Assembly: GCA_045546995.1 (NCBI GenBank)
Contig: JAZQDW010000005.1
Span: forward strand, 1 to 18,121
Reading direction: 5' to 3'
From: Firm-08 sp045546995
Lineage (GTDB): Bacteria; Bacillota; Clostridia; Oscillospirales; QAKW01
Length of the DNA: 18,121 bases
The notes under the pieces are model-generated. The model worked only from the letters and a program-made list of their open reading frames with translations, was not told where the DNA came from and ran no database searches. The position numbers and the translations under genes are program-made. Positions 1 to 6,783 of the stretch are shown one piece after another; within the stretch, counting starts at the first letter, position 1, and each line of letters opens with the position of its first letter.

Positions 1-2483
1 GCATAGGGCTGCGTATTCCCATCCGCAATTTCCTTTTCGTATATGCCGGTCAATCCGTCGGCGTCGGCATCGTGGTCGTTGGCATCGAACCGCCGAAGAA
101 ATCCCGTTATATGCTTGTAAACGTCCGGGTAGCGAGTTTCCCAGCCGAAAGGCATAATAATGTGCTGATTGACAAAAGGCGCATCCGTAACGATGCGTGA
201 TTCCTTGTTTGCGCCCTGATAGAACGGCACGGTCAACGCCCGCACCTTCTTGCAAATCGTCTTTTCAAACTGCGACCCCCCGTTGTTTGATTCCACCCAC
301 GCCTTCTGCGTCCCGTTCGCGTTTATCATCCGGGGCACTGTGACGGTGGTCACGGCAGTCGATTCATCCGTGAACTCCATATCAGTTATCAGCGCGAACA
401 ACAACGGCTCAAATCTCTTCTTTGCCTCATTCCAAATTTGATTCTCCGACCTGTAAATATCATACGTTGCAGCGAAAAGGAAGTCGTCCCCCTCGTCCGC
501 CACGTCGATGTAACACCCGGAGCGAACATATTGCCCCCAATCGGACTTCTCCACCCAAGTCTTGAACGGCTGGTACAGGAATGCAGTCGCATCGCCCGGA
601 TTGCCCTGGTACAAGCACTGAAATCCCAACGGGTCGATTTCCTTCTGGTCGAGCAGCCGTTTCAGCGAATGCCGCTCCGGCCACAAAGGCTCACCACTTT
701 CGCGTGGGTCTATCTCCGTCGGCTCGCCCGTCTTGATTGCCTCAAAGTTTACAAGCACCCACGCCCCCTCCGGGATATTGTCCAAATCCGACCATTTTTC
801 CACAATAATAACCGGCTTTGTTTCGATGATTTTTCCGATGATGTCCTCCGGATGCCAGCGAGTGAAAACAATCAGCTCCTGCGAATCGTTGTGCAGACGG
901 GTCTGCGCCACCTTTGTAAACCAATCCCAAGCTGCCGCCCGGACAATCGGCGAGTTCGCCTCCTGCGCATCTTTGTAAAGGTCGTCGTAGATCATAACGT
1001 CCACGGTCTTGGAAGTGAGCGAACCGCCACGACCGACAACGCGCAGGGAGCCGGTATGGCCCACGATCTCAAACACGTCCGAATTCCGCAGGTAATTGTC
1101 CGCAACCGTCACGACGTTCGACCCGTTCAGGCAGGTGTCCGGAAAGAGTGCGTGATATTCTTCCGAATCAATCAACCTTTGCACATCTCGGTTGAAATCC
1201 TTTGCAATGGTGGCGGCATAGGAACAAATGCAGACTTTCGTGTCCGGGAAATGGCCCAGAATATCCGCCGGGACAAAGCGGCTGGAGCCTTGCGAATTAT
1301 GTGTCAGCACTGCATTCTCCCCAACGAGGTACAATCCACCCTCCACTTCGATGCAATTGCCCTGCTCGCCATCTATCGGCATCACAGAAACAATCGCCCT
1401 CCTGGGCTGCGACTTCAAAATCGTGATGGCCTTGCGGGGCACAGCCGTAGGGAAGGGGATGGATGGGTTGAAAGACACTTGGTAGACGGCCTTCCTGCCA
1501 ACAATGCCCGAGGATGATATGCGCGGAGCGAATTGGGCAACCGTCACAACCTGCCCCAACGAGCGCAGGATCTTCGCAACCCCCTCCACGACCGCCTTGT
1601 TAGTGTTGCTAATCGTCACACGGCCATTCTTGGGATATACATATCCGTCCATGTCTATAATGCCCGCAATCAGCTGCTTTCGCACATCTGCGGAATTGTA
1701 CACATACGCATCAGGGATGTGCTTGTTGTTGTAAAATGGACGCAGGGAGTGGCGCAATTCAGCGAAATAGAACGGCCTTGTCGTAGTTCCCTTTTGTTCG
1801 TGCGCCCTGTACGGGATTTTTTCAACAATTTCCGTATCGCCTTGGCCAATATGAATTAGCGGCTCGCTGCTCTTGCCATCCCCCAGCCAAGCACCGAAAG
1901 TGTAGGGGTCTATCGCCACCGGCTGCGGATCGAACTCCAAACACACCGGGGCAGGAACGTGATACATCGCGTGACTTCCACGACTGCCGCGCCGCCCCGT
2001 CCACAATTCCCGCAGCTGCCGCGTTTCAAGGATGCACTCCTTGTCGTGTTTGTGCCTATCGTACAGGAGCCATTCGTGCGCCCCGTGACAATCTATGCTT
2101 TGGCCATCCGAGAACGTTACACGATATTGCGTCCTGTCCTTTGGCGACAACCATAAGACGCGCACAGGCTTGCCATTGCGTCCGAACACATAATCCCCAA
2201 CACGCAAATCTCCGTGCCTTTTCGGGCCACCCGGTGTCAAGACCACCTCGTTGTCCGCGATTAGTTTTCCGTGCTGCGGAGGGGCTTGAATGATCAATTT
2301 CTTGATTTGTTTCTTAACAAACCTATCCAGCACTTCATAATAGGCACGATGGAAGGGGGTGGGCTGGAACGATGGCTGCATATACTGCGCAAACCAAATC
2401 AGTTTCCTGCGTGCCCCCTCCTGTAAGAACAGTTCCGGGTGTTCGGTTAACGCCCGTGTTGTCTGCATCGTATCAACGTCCAT
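1..2483 (-). CDS. terL: Terminase large subunit, intein-containing precursor (partial, C-terminus beyond left edge)
   Basis: This is the packaging motor ATPase and headful nuclease of the phage. The frame is open from ATG at 2483 to the window edge, at least 827 codons. Residues 66-73 read QAPPQHGK, the first half of a Walker A motif; the following Ser is residue 397, after a 323-residue intein. After splicing the motif reads GKS, as in other large terminases. Further motifs: Walker B with YDD near 499-501, coupling motif FTRWHPED near 540-547, a LWPER segment near 600-604, an RNase H-like nuclease start CYIDVADEGDD near 657-667, and an acidic C-terminal cluster (DHDADADG) where this family has its last metal ligands. 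The extein is about 504 residues, normal for TerL, so only a few residues should be missing. It follows the small terminase and a 55-residue ORF, with 2 bases between that ORF's stop and this ATG. Confidence 0.95.
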   Translation of the reverse strand, partial: MDVDTMQTTRALTEHPELFLQEGARRKLIWFAQYMQPSFQPTPFHRAYYEVLDRFVKKQIKKLIIQAPPQHGKLIADNEVVLTPGGPKRHGDLRVGDYVFGRNGKPVRVLWLSPKDRTQYRVTFSDGQSIDCHGAHEWLLYDRHKHDKECILETRQLRELWTGRRGSRGSHAMYHVPAPVCLEFDPQPVAIDPYTFGAWLGDGKSSEPLIHIGQGDTEIVEKIPYRAHEQKGTTTRPFYFAELRHSLRPFYNNKHIPDAYVYNSADVRKQLIAGIIDMDGYVYPKNGRVTISNTNKAVVEGVAKILRSLGQVVTVAQFAPRISSSGIVGRKAVYQVSFNPSIPFPTAVPRKAITILKSQPRRAIVSVMPIDGEQGNCIEVEGGLYLVGENAVLTHNSQGSSRFVPADILGHFPDTKVCICSYAATIAKDFNRDVQRLIDSEEYHALFPDTCLNGSNVVTVADNYLRNSDVFEIVGHTGSLRVVGRGGSLTSKTVDVMIYDDLYKDAQEANSPIVRAAAWDWFTKVAQTRLHNDSQELIVFTRWHPEDIIGKIIETKPVIIVEKWSDLDNIPEGAWVLVNFEAIKTGEPTEIDPRESGEPLWPERHSLKRLLDQKEIDPLGFQCLYQGNPGDATAFLYQPFKTWVEKSDWGQYVRSGCYIDVADEGDDFLFAATYDIYRSENQIWNEAKKRFEPLLFALITDMEFTDESTAVTTVTVPRMINANGTQKAWVESNNGGSQFEKTICKKVRALTVPFYQGANKESRIVTDAPFVNQHIIMPFGWETRYPDVYKHITGFLRRFDANDHDADADGLTGIYEKEIADGNTQPY
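1296..2264 (-). other. Class 3-type intein with LAGLIDADG endonuclease domain, inserted in TerL Walker A
   Basis: Coding region of an in-frame intein, 323 residues, between Lys73 and Ser397 of the terminase precursor. The N-terminal block reads LIADNEVVLTP then GDLRVGDYV, typical intein block A, but residue 1 is Leu rather than Cys, Ser or Thr. Block B has His63-Glu-Trp65, block F has Cys304 (NCIEVEGGLYLV), and the C-terminus is Leu-Thr321-His-Asn323 followed by Ser+1. Trp, Cys and Thr at these places are the WCT triplet that defines class 3 inteins, which splice from the block F Cys. The centre carries two LAGLIDADG-type motifs, GAWLGDG (Asp129) and GIIDMDG (Asp204/206), with KHIP between them, so a homing endonuclease domain of normal layout appears intact. 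Splicing activity is inferred, not shown. Confidence 0.9.
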
Positions 2484-2485
2484 AA

Positions 2486-2653
2486 TTAGTTATCATTTCC
2501 AAGGTGCGCGACGTTTGGCCAACGTGCGTTCATAAATGCCGTAATAGATTCAACGACGCGATTGTATTGCTCCTCGGTCAAATGCCCCAAATGTATCACA
2601 ATAACATCCTCGCCCGGGTCTTGCGGCCCATCCGTTTTTCCAAATCCCGCCAT
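2486..2653 (-). CDS. Small conserved-context protein between terminase subunits, 55 aa
   Basis: A 55-codon ORF fills the gap between the two terminase genes. Its ATG overlaps the stop of the small subunit by one base (TAATG), and its TAA lies 2 bases before the large-subunit ATG, so translational coupling is likely. The protein starts MAGFGKTDGPQDPGEDV, contains a short hydrophobic strand (VIVIHLG) and an amphipathic stretch ending near WPNVAHLGNDN. I recognise no family. The tight spacing on both sides, the absence of any other reading frame in this gap and the acidic, non-repetitive composition support a real gene. A role in packaging is inferred only from position. Confidence 0.65.
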   Translation of the reverse strand: MAGFGKTDGPQDPGEDVIVIHLGHLTEEQYNRVVESITAFMNARWPNVAHLGNDN

Positions 2654-3180
2654 TATTTCCCGTTGATTGCGTCAATAACCTTGGCCAACAAATCGTCCGG
2701 AACATTCGCCAGCGACACGCCCGGCCCCTTCTGCTCCACGTCTATCTTGCCGTTTACGTCCTGAGCCACTCGGTTCTGCCAATGCTCCGGGTCGCGGTTG
2801 CACAGGGCGAAAATAACCGCCGTGGGATTCGGCAGGATTTTCTTTGTGGTTCGCGTCTGCTTTTTAATTCGCGGCTGGCCATTCTTGTCATTCTCATACT
2901 CGGTCTTAATTTCCTCATATTCTTGGCCGCATACGAGGGTTTTAAGCGACTTCCGGGCATCTTCCAATATCCCGTTCATCTGCCAATCTTCAAACGCGGC
3001 CTTGGCCCTTTTAACGGCTTCGGCAAATTCGGATTTGGTGTTTTGCCATTCACAAAATGTTGCAATGTGAATTCCGCCCAACTTCGCGGCGGTTTCGTTC
3101 GTTTCCCCGCGCTCGATCGCGTCGCATATTATCCGCACCCTCTCCGGGGTGTATTTCGCTTGTCTACCTCTTTGTGCCAT
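2653..3180 (-). CDS. terS: Terminase small subunit, 175 aa
   Basis: The small terminase subunit recognises the packaging site and brings the large subunit to DNA. The N-terminus (about residues 5-60) has the look of a helix-turn-helix: YTPERVRIICDAIERG, then ETAAKLGGIH, then a recognition-like helix ending in EWQNTKSEF. This is the pattern of small terminases that resemble transposase HTH domains. A coiled, charged middle follows (AVKRAKAAFEDWQMN), then a Lys-rich segment with KKQTRTTKK and a DPEHWQNR motif also seen in phage TerS proteins. The length is typical. Directly downstream are a 55-aa ORF and terL, which fits the call. Upstream is a 102-base leader with terminator-like hairpins and no clear promoter. 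Confidence 0.88.
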   Translation of the reverse strand: MAQRGRQAKYTPERVRIICDAIERGETNETAAKLGGIHIATFCEWQNTKSEFAEAVKRAKAAFEDWQMNGILEDARKSLKTLVCGQEYEEIKTEYENDKNGQPRIKKQTRTTKKILPNPTAVIFALCNRDPEHWQNRVAQDVNGKIDVEQKGPGVSLANVPDDLLAKVIDAINGK

Positions 3181-3197
3181 AGTTGTTAAAATTTATT

Positions 3198-3293
3198 AAA
3201 AAACAAGCCCCCGCACGGGGAAAGATTTGACTGAATGAAACCCGCACATTATTTCACAACAATTGCCGGGGGCCTGCTTTGATTATTCCCCGT
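3198..3293 (-). terminator. Terminator-like leader with alternative hairpins between methyltransferase and terS
   Basis: In the minus-strand direction CCCC (3220-3217), a GTGC loop and GGGGG (3212-3208) form a short hairpin followed by CTTG and six T (3203-3198), a plausible intrinsic terminator. Two competing pairings are present. ACGGGGAA (3293-3286, overlapping the last methyltransferase codons) is the exact complement of TTCCCCGT (3222-3215). CAGGCCCCC (3276-3268) can pair with GGGGGCTTG (3212-3204) with one G-U. These exclude the simple terminator hairpin, so the region could act as an attenuator controlling terminase expression. No TAnnTTTG promoter is seen here. The stretch also holds one copy of the GTTGTGAAAT motif (3260-3251). 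Confidence 0.5.
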
Positions 3294-4431
3294 TTAATTT
3301 CCGAACAATGTTCTGCTCTCTTTCACTCAAAACAACTTCTGCTGCGACCCTTTCTGCTGCGACCCTTTCTGCTGCGATATTGGACAAAAGGAAACCGCTA
3401 CCGTATAAACCTTTGCCCCTCTCTTTGCACCAATCCAAATTCTTAACCCGGGCGACCTCTTTTCGTAATATCTTCAACGCACAATTTGGATTATTGCACA
3501 ATTTTCCAAGCAATGCGGAAGATATAACATTTGCCGGCCATGCATATTTCTCCTGCTCGTCTTTTTTCTGGAGTTTTTGAATGGCCTCTCGCATCTTTCC
3601 GTCGACCCAAATGAGATCGTCGCCCTTAATTAAATTCGTCACAAACCCCGTTGAAACGGATGCACCATTCTCGTAAATTATCGACGCATTGGCGACAATA
3701 TAAGTGACATCCGTAATTCCAGGGGTGAACAATGAAAGATTCGGGCCGAAGAGGAAAAATTTGATGCGCTTTTTGACATAGAAACGCACAATTTCCGTAT
3801 AGATGGAAAATGGTGGATTGTCAATTACGATGCACTCTTTTGGATAATCGAATTTTTGATAATCACCCTCCGGGAAGAATGGACGCACCACTTCGTTTTT
3901 GGTAATATCGCAGATGTTTTTTGTAATCCAATCTAAAACAATCTCATACACCCCCGGAGGCGTGAAACAATCATCCGTTGTGGCTTTCGGTTCAAACTTT
4001 TCAATGAAAGCCTCATAATCGTCGTCCTTTTTCAATTTGTCAGATGACAGGCCGCGCCCCCATTGTATATCTCGGACGTTCCACGCCTGCAACTGCCCTT
4101 TGTCCCACTTCGCCAATTTCTGCTCATCCCAAACGCCGGAATGCGTGTTGTCAAGGAAAAGCACTTCATCCTCCCCTGCCTCGTCCAGCCCGGGAATAAG
4201 AATGGTTGGCACGGTTTTCATCTTCAAAAGCGCAGCCGCCTTTGAACGTTGCTCGCCGCCAATGATAATCAGCTCCCCGGTGCGATCCGAAAGAAGAATT
4301 GGCCGAGCCTCAAAGAATTTCGGGTTGTCTTTGATGCTTGCCGCAAGCCGTGCAATTGCTCCTTCTGTGGCCTTGCGAGGATTTTTTGGATTCGGTTTTA
4401 ATTCCGATAATTTCCTATAAACGATTTCCAT
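3283..4431 (-). CDS. ParB-like domain fused to DNA adenine methyltransferase, 382 aa
   Basis: A two-domain protein. Residues 1-100 match the ParB/sulfiredoxin-like nuclease fold: ELKPNPKNPRK near 10-20 and IIGGEQRSKAAALL near 56-69, the ParB 'GxxR' box in GGEQR form. From about 150 onward lies a methyltransferase: CFTPPGVYEIVLDWI (155-169), RPFFPEGDY (183-191) in the place of an AdoMet-binding segment, and DNPPFS at 204-209, the catalytic motif IV of N6-adenine methyltransferases. This fusion is common in phages and other mobile DNA; it probably protects phage DNA from restriction or marks it for other phage processes. Motif I (FxGxG) is not clear. The C-terminus carries a short tandem repeat (AAERV). 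ATG at 4431 is forced by the ParB fold beginning at residue 1-10. The gene is followed by the terS leader. Confidence 0.85.
   Translation of the reverse strand: MEIVYRKLSELKPNPKNPRKATEGAIARLAASIKDNPKFFEARPILLSDRTGELIIIGGEQRSKAAALLKMKTVPTILIPGLDEAGEDEVLFLDNTHSGVWDEQKLAKWDKGQLQAWNVRDIQWGRGLSSDKLKKDDDYEAFIEKFEPKATTDDCFTPPGVYEIVLDWITKNICDITKNEVVRPFFPEGDYQKFDYPKECIVIDNPPFSIYTEIVRFYVKKRIKFFLFGPNLSLFTPGITDVTYIVANASIIYENGASVSTGFVTNLIKGDDLIWVDGKMREAIQKLQKKDEQEKYAWPANVISSALLGKLCNNPNCALKILRKEVARVKNLDWCKERGKGLYGSGFLLSNIAAERVAAERVAAEVVLSEREQNIVRKLNGE
3337..3381 (-). repeat. 15-bp in-frame tandem repeat in methyltransferase 3' end
   Basis: The plus-strand unit TTCTGCTGCGACCCT occurs at 3337-3351 and 3352-3366, and a third copy at 3367-3381 diverges after 11 bases. 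On the coding strand it gives AAERV-AAERV-AAEVV near the C-terminus of the methyltransferase. Copy number would change by whole pentapeptides without breaking the frame, so slippage variation between related phages is possible. Confidence 0.85.
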
Positions 4432-4435
4432 ACTG

Positions 4436-4463
4436 CAAAGTTAATCAATTTGTTCAAATTCAA
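4436..4463 (-). promoter_or_regulatory. Bacteroidota-type promoter candidate at the methyltransferase start
   Basis: TAACTTTG on the minus strand (4443-4436) is a perfect TAnnTTTG -7 element, identical to the one at 13024-13017. A TTG lies 17 bases upstream (4463-4461), shorter than the usual spacing near 19, so the -33 element is weak. Placing the element at -11 to -4 puts the start of transcription at about 4432, one base before the ATG at 4431, so the mRNA would be nearly leaderless. The site lies just after the stop of a 42-aa ORF. Confidence 0.45.
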
Positions 4464-4588
4464 TCTACCTGGAAAGCAACACCCCAAAAGAGGAATGCAA
4501 ACGTGAGATAGAGGTGCCCGTTATCATTGTAAATCAGTCCGGCAGTTGGCAGGAAAAAGAGTTGTGCTTTATCTTCGATCAATATCAT
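4460..4588 (-). CDS. Small hydrophobic (single membrane segment) protein, 42 aa
   Basis: The ATG at 4588 lies inside the 3' end of the upstream 54-aa ORF (20-base overlap), and the stop is at 4460. The protein begins MILIEDKAQLFFLPTAGLIY, then NDNGHLYLTFAFLFWGVAF, ending QVD. The last 20 residues could form one membrane segment or an amphipathic beta hairpin rich in aromatic residues. I recognise no family. Without it, the 137 bases between the methyltransferase start and the 54-aa gene would hold only the promoter candidate. Holin- or inhibitor-like roles are possible but unsupported. Confidence 0.5.
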   Translation of the reverse strand: MILIEDKAQLFFLPTAGLIYNDNGHLYLTFAFLFWGVAFQVD

Positions 4589-4733
4589 CTTCCCTCGGTT
4601 TGAATGATATGCAGGCGATTTCGGTTTCCGCAACGGGAAAGCCGGACACCTCGCAACTTTTTGACAAATCCCACCAGCCGTTCAGTCGGTGGTGGGCACA
4701 ATCCTGGCATCGCTTTTCATCACTTTGGCTCAT
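4569..4733 (-). CDS. Small cysteine-containing protein, probable zinc binder, 54 aa
   Basis: The frame is open from 4826, but the upstream part merely shadows the 192-aa gene. ATG at 4733 is preferred; it overlaps that gene's stop by 14 bases. The protein starts MSQSDEKRCQDCAHHRLNG and continues WDLSKSCEVSG then TEIACISFKPRE. Cys spacing CxxCxxH, then Cys, then Cys matches the small phage proteins with a 'CxxC...C...C.F.p' pattern that may bind one zinc. Function is unknown. It has coupled neighbours on both sides. Confidence 0.65.
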   Translation of the reverse strand: MSQSDEKRCQDCAHHRLNGWWDLSKSCEVSGFPVAETEIACISFKPREDDIDRR

Positions 4734-5298
4734 ACTCGCTTTCAAATTCTTCTTTGGGCACAATTTTATACAGTCCTGGACGGAGATAGACGATATACGA
4801 ATGCTCCGGCGCGTGCGCCCAGACACTGCCGCTTGCGTTCAGGAAATGGAAAGTGGCATCGCCGTTTTCCGATAGCTCCAGATGCCCGTTGCCGACAAAC
4901 CCAACAAGCGCATCCACGTCGGCCCGGTCAACCATCATCGCCTCGACCTCTTCCAGCTGGCGGCAATATAATTTGCCCGTTGCCGGTTCTGCCCTCTCTA
5001 CTTCTTTTCCGTAACACACGGCCCCCGGAGTGCTCGCCGCGAATTTGATATAGGCAATAAACCGTTTTTCTTCGGGCTTGTCGGAAATGCTCTTGAACCT
5101 CTGCCCCGCACGCCCCTCGACTGCTGCCATAACCGCCGCAACGAAATCCGGGTCGGGCCTGCTGGAATAATCCACGACAATAAAGAAATCGTCTTTTGCT
5201 CCGCACAACGGATCGCAGGGCTTGCCCGTCAGCGATTCAACCATAACACACAACTCCATATCGAAGGGAGTGAGTTTATTTTTCCAGAAATCTGCCAT
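4720..5298 (-). CDS. Hypothetical protein, 192 aa
   Basis: A soluble acidic protein with no recognised family. The N-terminus MADFWKNKLTPFDMELCVMV is followed by a Cys pair region (GKPCDPLCGAKDDFFIVVDY). The middle is rich in short strands (RFIAYIKFAA), and the C-terminal third (HSYIVYLRPGLYKIVPKEEF) looks like a beta-rich domain. No membrane segment or nuclease motif is visible. The ATG lies 3 bases after the stop of the preceding 63-aa gene, and the 3' end overlaps the Cys-containing small gene, so it sits within an operon. Confidence 0.7.
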   Translation of the reverse strand: MADFWKNKLTPFDMELCVMVESLTGKPCDPLCGAKDDFFIVVDYSSRPDPDFVAAVMAAVEGRAGQRFKSISDKPEEKRFIAYIKFAASTPGAVCYGKEVERAEPATGKLYCRQLEEVEAMMVDRADVDALVGFVGNGHLELSENGDATFHFLNASGSVWAHAPEHSYIVYLRPGLYKIVPKEEFESEYEPK

Positions 5299-5301
5299 GA
5301 T

Positions 5302-5493
5302 CTACAAATTAAGCAATTGTCTTATATTTTCCGCATCGCCATAAATGGCCACCCGTTTTCCGATTATAATCTTGCGTTCGGTTTCCTTGTCAATCACGTC
5401 CGAACACTCATATATTTCGCATCCGAAGTTCTTGGCCTTTTCCACTACCCGGGCAGCCTTTTCGGGCTGCAATAAAATCGTTGTTACCATCAT
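5302..5493 (-). CDS. Hypothetical protein, 63 aa
   Basis: A longer frame begins at 5532, but the ATG at 5493 overlaps the ASCH gene's stop as ATGA and is the likely start; a second ATG follows at 5490. The protein is MMVTTILLQPEKAARVVEKA followed by a Cys-containing strand (NFGCEIYECSDVID), a charged turn (KETERKIIIGKRVAIYG) and DAENIRQLLNL. The alternating strands and helices suggest a compact alpha/beta fold. No family is recognised. Confidence 0.65.
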   Translation of the reverse strand: MMVTTILLQPEKAARVVEKAKNFGCEIYECSDVIDKETERKIIIGKRVAIYGDAENIRQLLNL

Positions 5494-6005
5494 AATTTTT
5501 CGCCTTTTAATCGTTTTTGAATTTCTTTCCATCCCTCCCAGCCCAGAGCCAAGGTTTGGGGATAAATCGTAATGTCGCCCTTTGGAACGATAAGGTCATA
5601 TAATCCAAGCTGCCCCTTGACGGGCATTTCCACCACCCTGCGAGGGTTGCGCATCAGCCATCCCCAGCCTTTTGCCGGGCGATCCTTTTCCGGGATGCAG
5701 GTCGCGGCCCAATCTTCCGGCGTGAAATCTTCCACAGACTTGACACCATACAACTCCACAAATCCGCAGGTCGCCCCGGCCAAGTGTCCAACGAGGTCGG
5801 ACGGTTTCGCGGAAGAGCAAATCAGCAGGTCGCCTCTGTAACTGATATTCCGGGAGCGCACCTCGATAGTCTTTTCGGCGTGATAATCGCCCTTTTCGTC
5901 CCGGAACACAACGCGCGTGAGCAAGTCCGCATACGGCTGTTTGACCGTAAGGGACTTGAACACGTCGTGCTGAGCCGGGTCGTAGTATTTCTTTTCTATC
6001 TGCAT
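5490..6005 (-). CDS. ASCH-domain protein, 171 aa
   Basis: ASCH domains are PUA-like beta barrels that bind RNA or modified nucleotides; some small bacterial members act on modified cytidine. Residues 17-70 show the hallmark layout: KSLTVKQPYADLL near 17-29, then the charged KTIEVRSRNISYRGDLLICS, equivalent to the 'G.KtvE.R..~~~~rG.~li.~s' core. The C-terminal half (GWGWLMRNPRRVVEMPVKGQ, LGLYDL) matches the final strands seen in phage ASCH proteins, where W and P-V-K-G-Q recur. It lies between SSB and a 63-aa gene; the gap to SSB is 10 bases and the 3' end overlaps the next ATG. Its phage role is unknown; RNA or modified-base recognition is inferred from the fold. Confidence 0.8.
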   Translation of the reverse strand: MQIEKKYYDPAQHDVFKSLTVKQPYADLLTRVVFRDEKGDYHAEKTIEVRSRNISYRGDLLICSSAKPSDLVGHLAGATCGFVELYGVKSVEDFTPEDWAATCIPEKDRPAKGWGWLMRNPRRVVEMPVKGQLGLYDLIVPKGDITIYPQTLALGWEGWKEIQKRLKGEKL

Positions 6006-6015
6006 AAACTATCCG

Positions 6016-6438
6016 TTAAATTCCATCCGGCAAATCCCCGTCGGCAATCGGCTGGTATCCTCCCGTGGGTCGATAATCCGGCTCGGGGGCAGGGGCCTGT
6101 TCGGGCCTTTTGCTGCCGAGCAGCTCCATTTCATCCACGATAATTTCCGTGACATAACGCGTTTGCCCGGAATTGTCCTGATACTGCCGCGTTTTGATTT
6201 TGCCTTCAATCAAAAGCGGAGTGCCCTTTTTGACATACTGCTGGCATACTCCTGCGAGGCCGGAATTCTTGACAACGATGTTATGCCAAGTTGTTTCCTC
6301 GGGAATCTCGCGCCCGTCCCTGGTGGTAAATCCTCTTTCGGTTGTCGCCAATGTAAACTGCGCAACCTTGCCTCCGTTCTGAAAGTCGGTAATTCGTGGA
6401 TCTTGGCCCACGTGGCCTTTCAAAAAGCATTTGTTCAT
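6016..6438 (-). CDS. ssb: Single-stranded DNA-binding protein, 140 aa
   Basis: An OB-fold SSB of bacterial type that coats ssDNA during phage replication and recombination. The N-terminus MNKCFLKGHVGQDPRITDF has the family pattern 'N.~.L.G~~g.dPe~r'. It continues with VAQFTLATTER, ETTWHNIVV (the usual 'tew~~vv'), YVKKGTPLLIEGKIKTRQYQ and RYVTEIIVDEMELLG, all canonical. The C-terminal tail is Pro-rich and ends ADGDLPDGI, an acidic tip comparable to the DDDIPF tail that recruits partner proteins, though the final aromatic is replaced by Gly-Ile. Length is typical for a phage SSB. Confidence 0.95.
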   Translation of the reverse strand: MNKCFLKGHVGQDPRITDFQNGGKVAQFTLATTERGFTTRDGREIPEETTWHNIVVKNSGLAGVCQQYVKKGTPLLIEGKIKTRQYQDNSGQTRYVTEIIVDEMELLGSKRPEQAPAPEPDYRPTGGYQPIADGDLPDGI

Positions 6439-6465
6439 ATATTTTTCTATAAAATTATAAAAATA

Positions 6466-6783
6466 TCAATCATCAAACTTGACACCGTTCAACAAAAATT
6501 CGCGCTTGTCTTTCCATCCTGCCGCCCTGTTCAACGCATCCCGGTCGGCATCCCGGACAAACTCTATCCAATACCCTCCAACAATTCCCGGACGCAAAAT
6601 TCGGACAATTCTGCCAACTATAAATTTCCGATGCACATAATATCCGCTTGCCTTCGTGAGTTCCTGCACCCTCTTTGTATTCTTCGGATGCGGCACTCTG
6701 GGGGCACGTCCGTTGCGCTTGAAATTCGCTTTGGCAAAATCCTTGCGGATGGACTTTCGAACAAGCTCATTGTAATCTTTCAT
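6466..6783 (-). CDS. Hypothetical basic protein, 105 aa
   Basis: Begins MKDYNELVRKSIRKDFAKAN with a strongly basic N-terminal third (KRNGRAPRVPHPKNTKRVQE), then a beta-rich core (YYVHRKFIVGRIVRILRPG, YWIEFVRDAD) and the tail KDKREFLLNGVKFDD. The charge and strand pattern would suit a nucleic-acid binder, but no family is recognised. Its ATG overlaps the upstream 62-aa gene's stop (ATGA). The 27 bases between it and ssb are AT-rich with no hairpin. Confidence 0.65.
   Translation of the reverse strand: MKDYNELVRKSIRKDFAKANFKRNGRAPRVPHPKNTKRVQELTKASGYYVHRKFIVGRIVRILRPGIVGGYWIEFVRDADRDALNRAAGWKDKREFLLNGVKFDD

Noticed and set aside
438..1517. Long plus-strand ORF of 359 codons
   Set aside because: It lies antiparallel to the terminase and intein coding frame, which has clear conserved motifs; the plus-strand product shows no domain and is a shadow.
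1296..2264. Ordinary class 1 intein with a damaged N-terminus
   Set aside because: Loss of the first nucleophile alone would fit decay, but the presence of all three class 3 residues and intact endonuclease motifs argues for a class 3 enzyme.
2311..2330. TAGGTTTG within terL as a promoter -7 element
   Set aside because: A few perfect TAnnTTTG matches are expected by chance in 18 kb; this one is inside coding sequence without a suitable upstream element.
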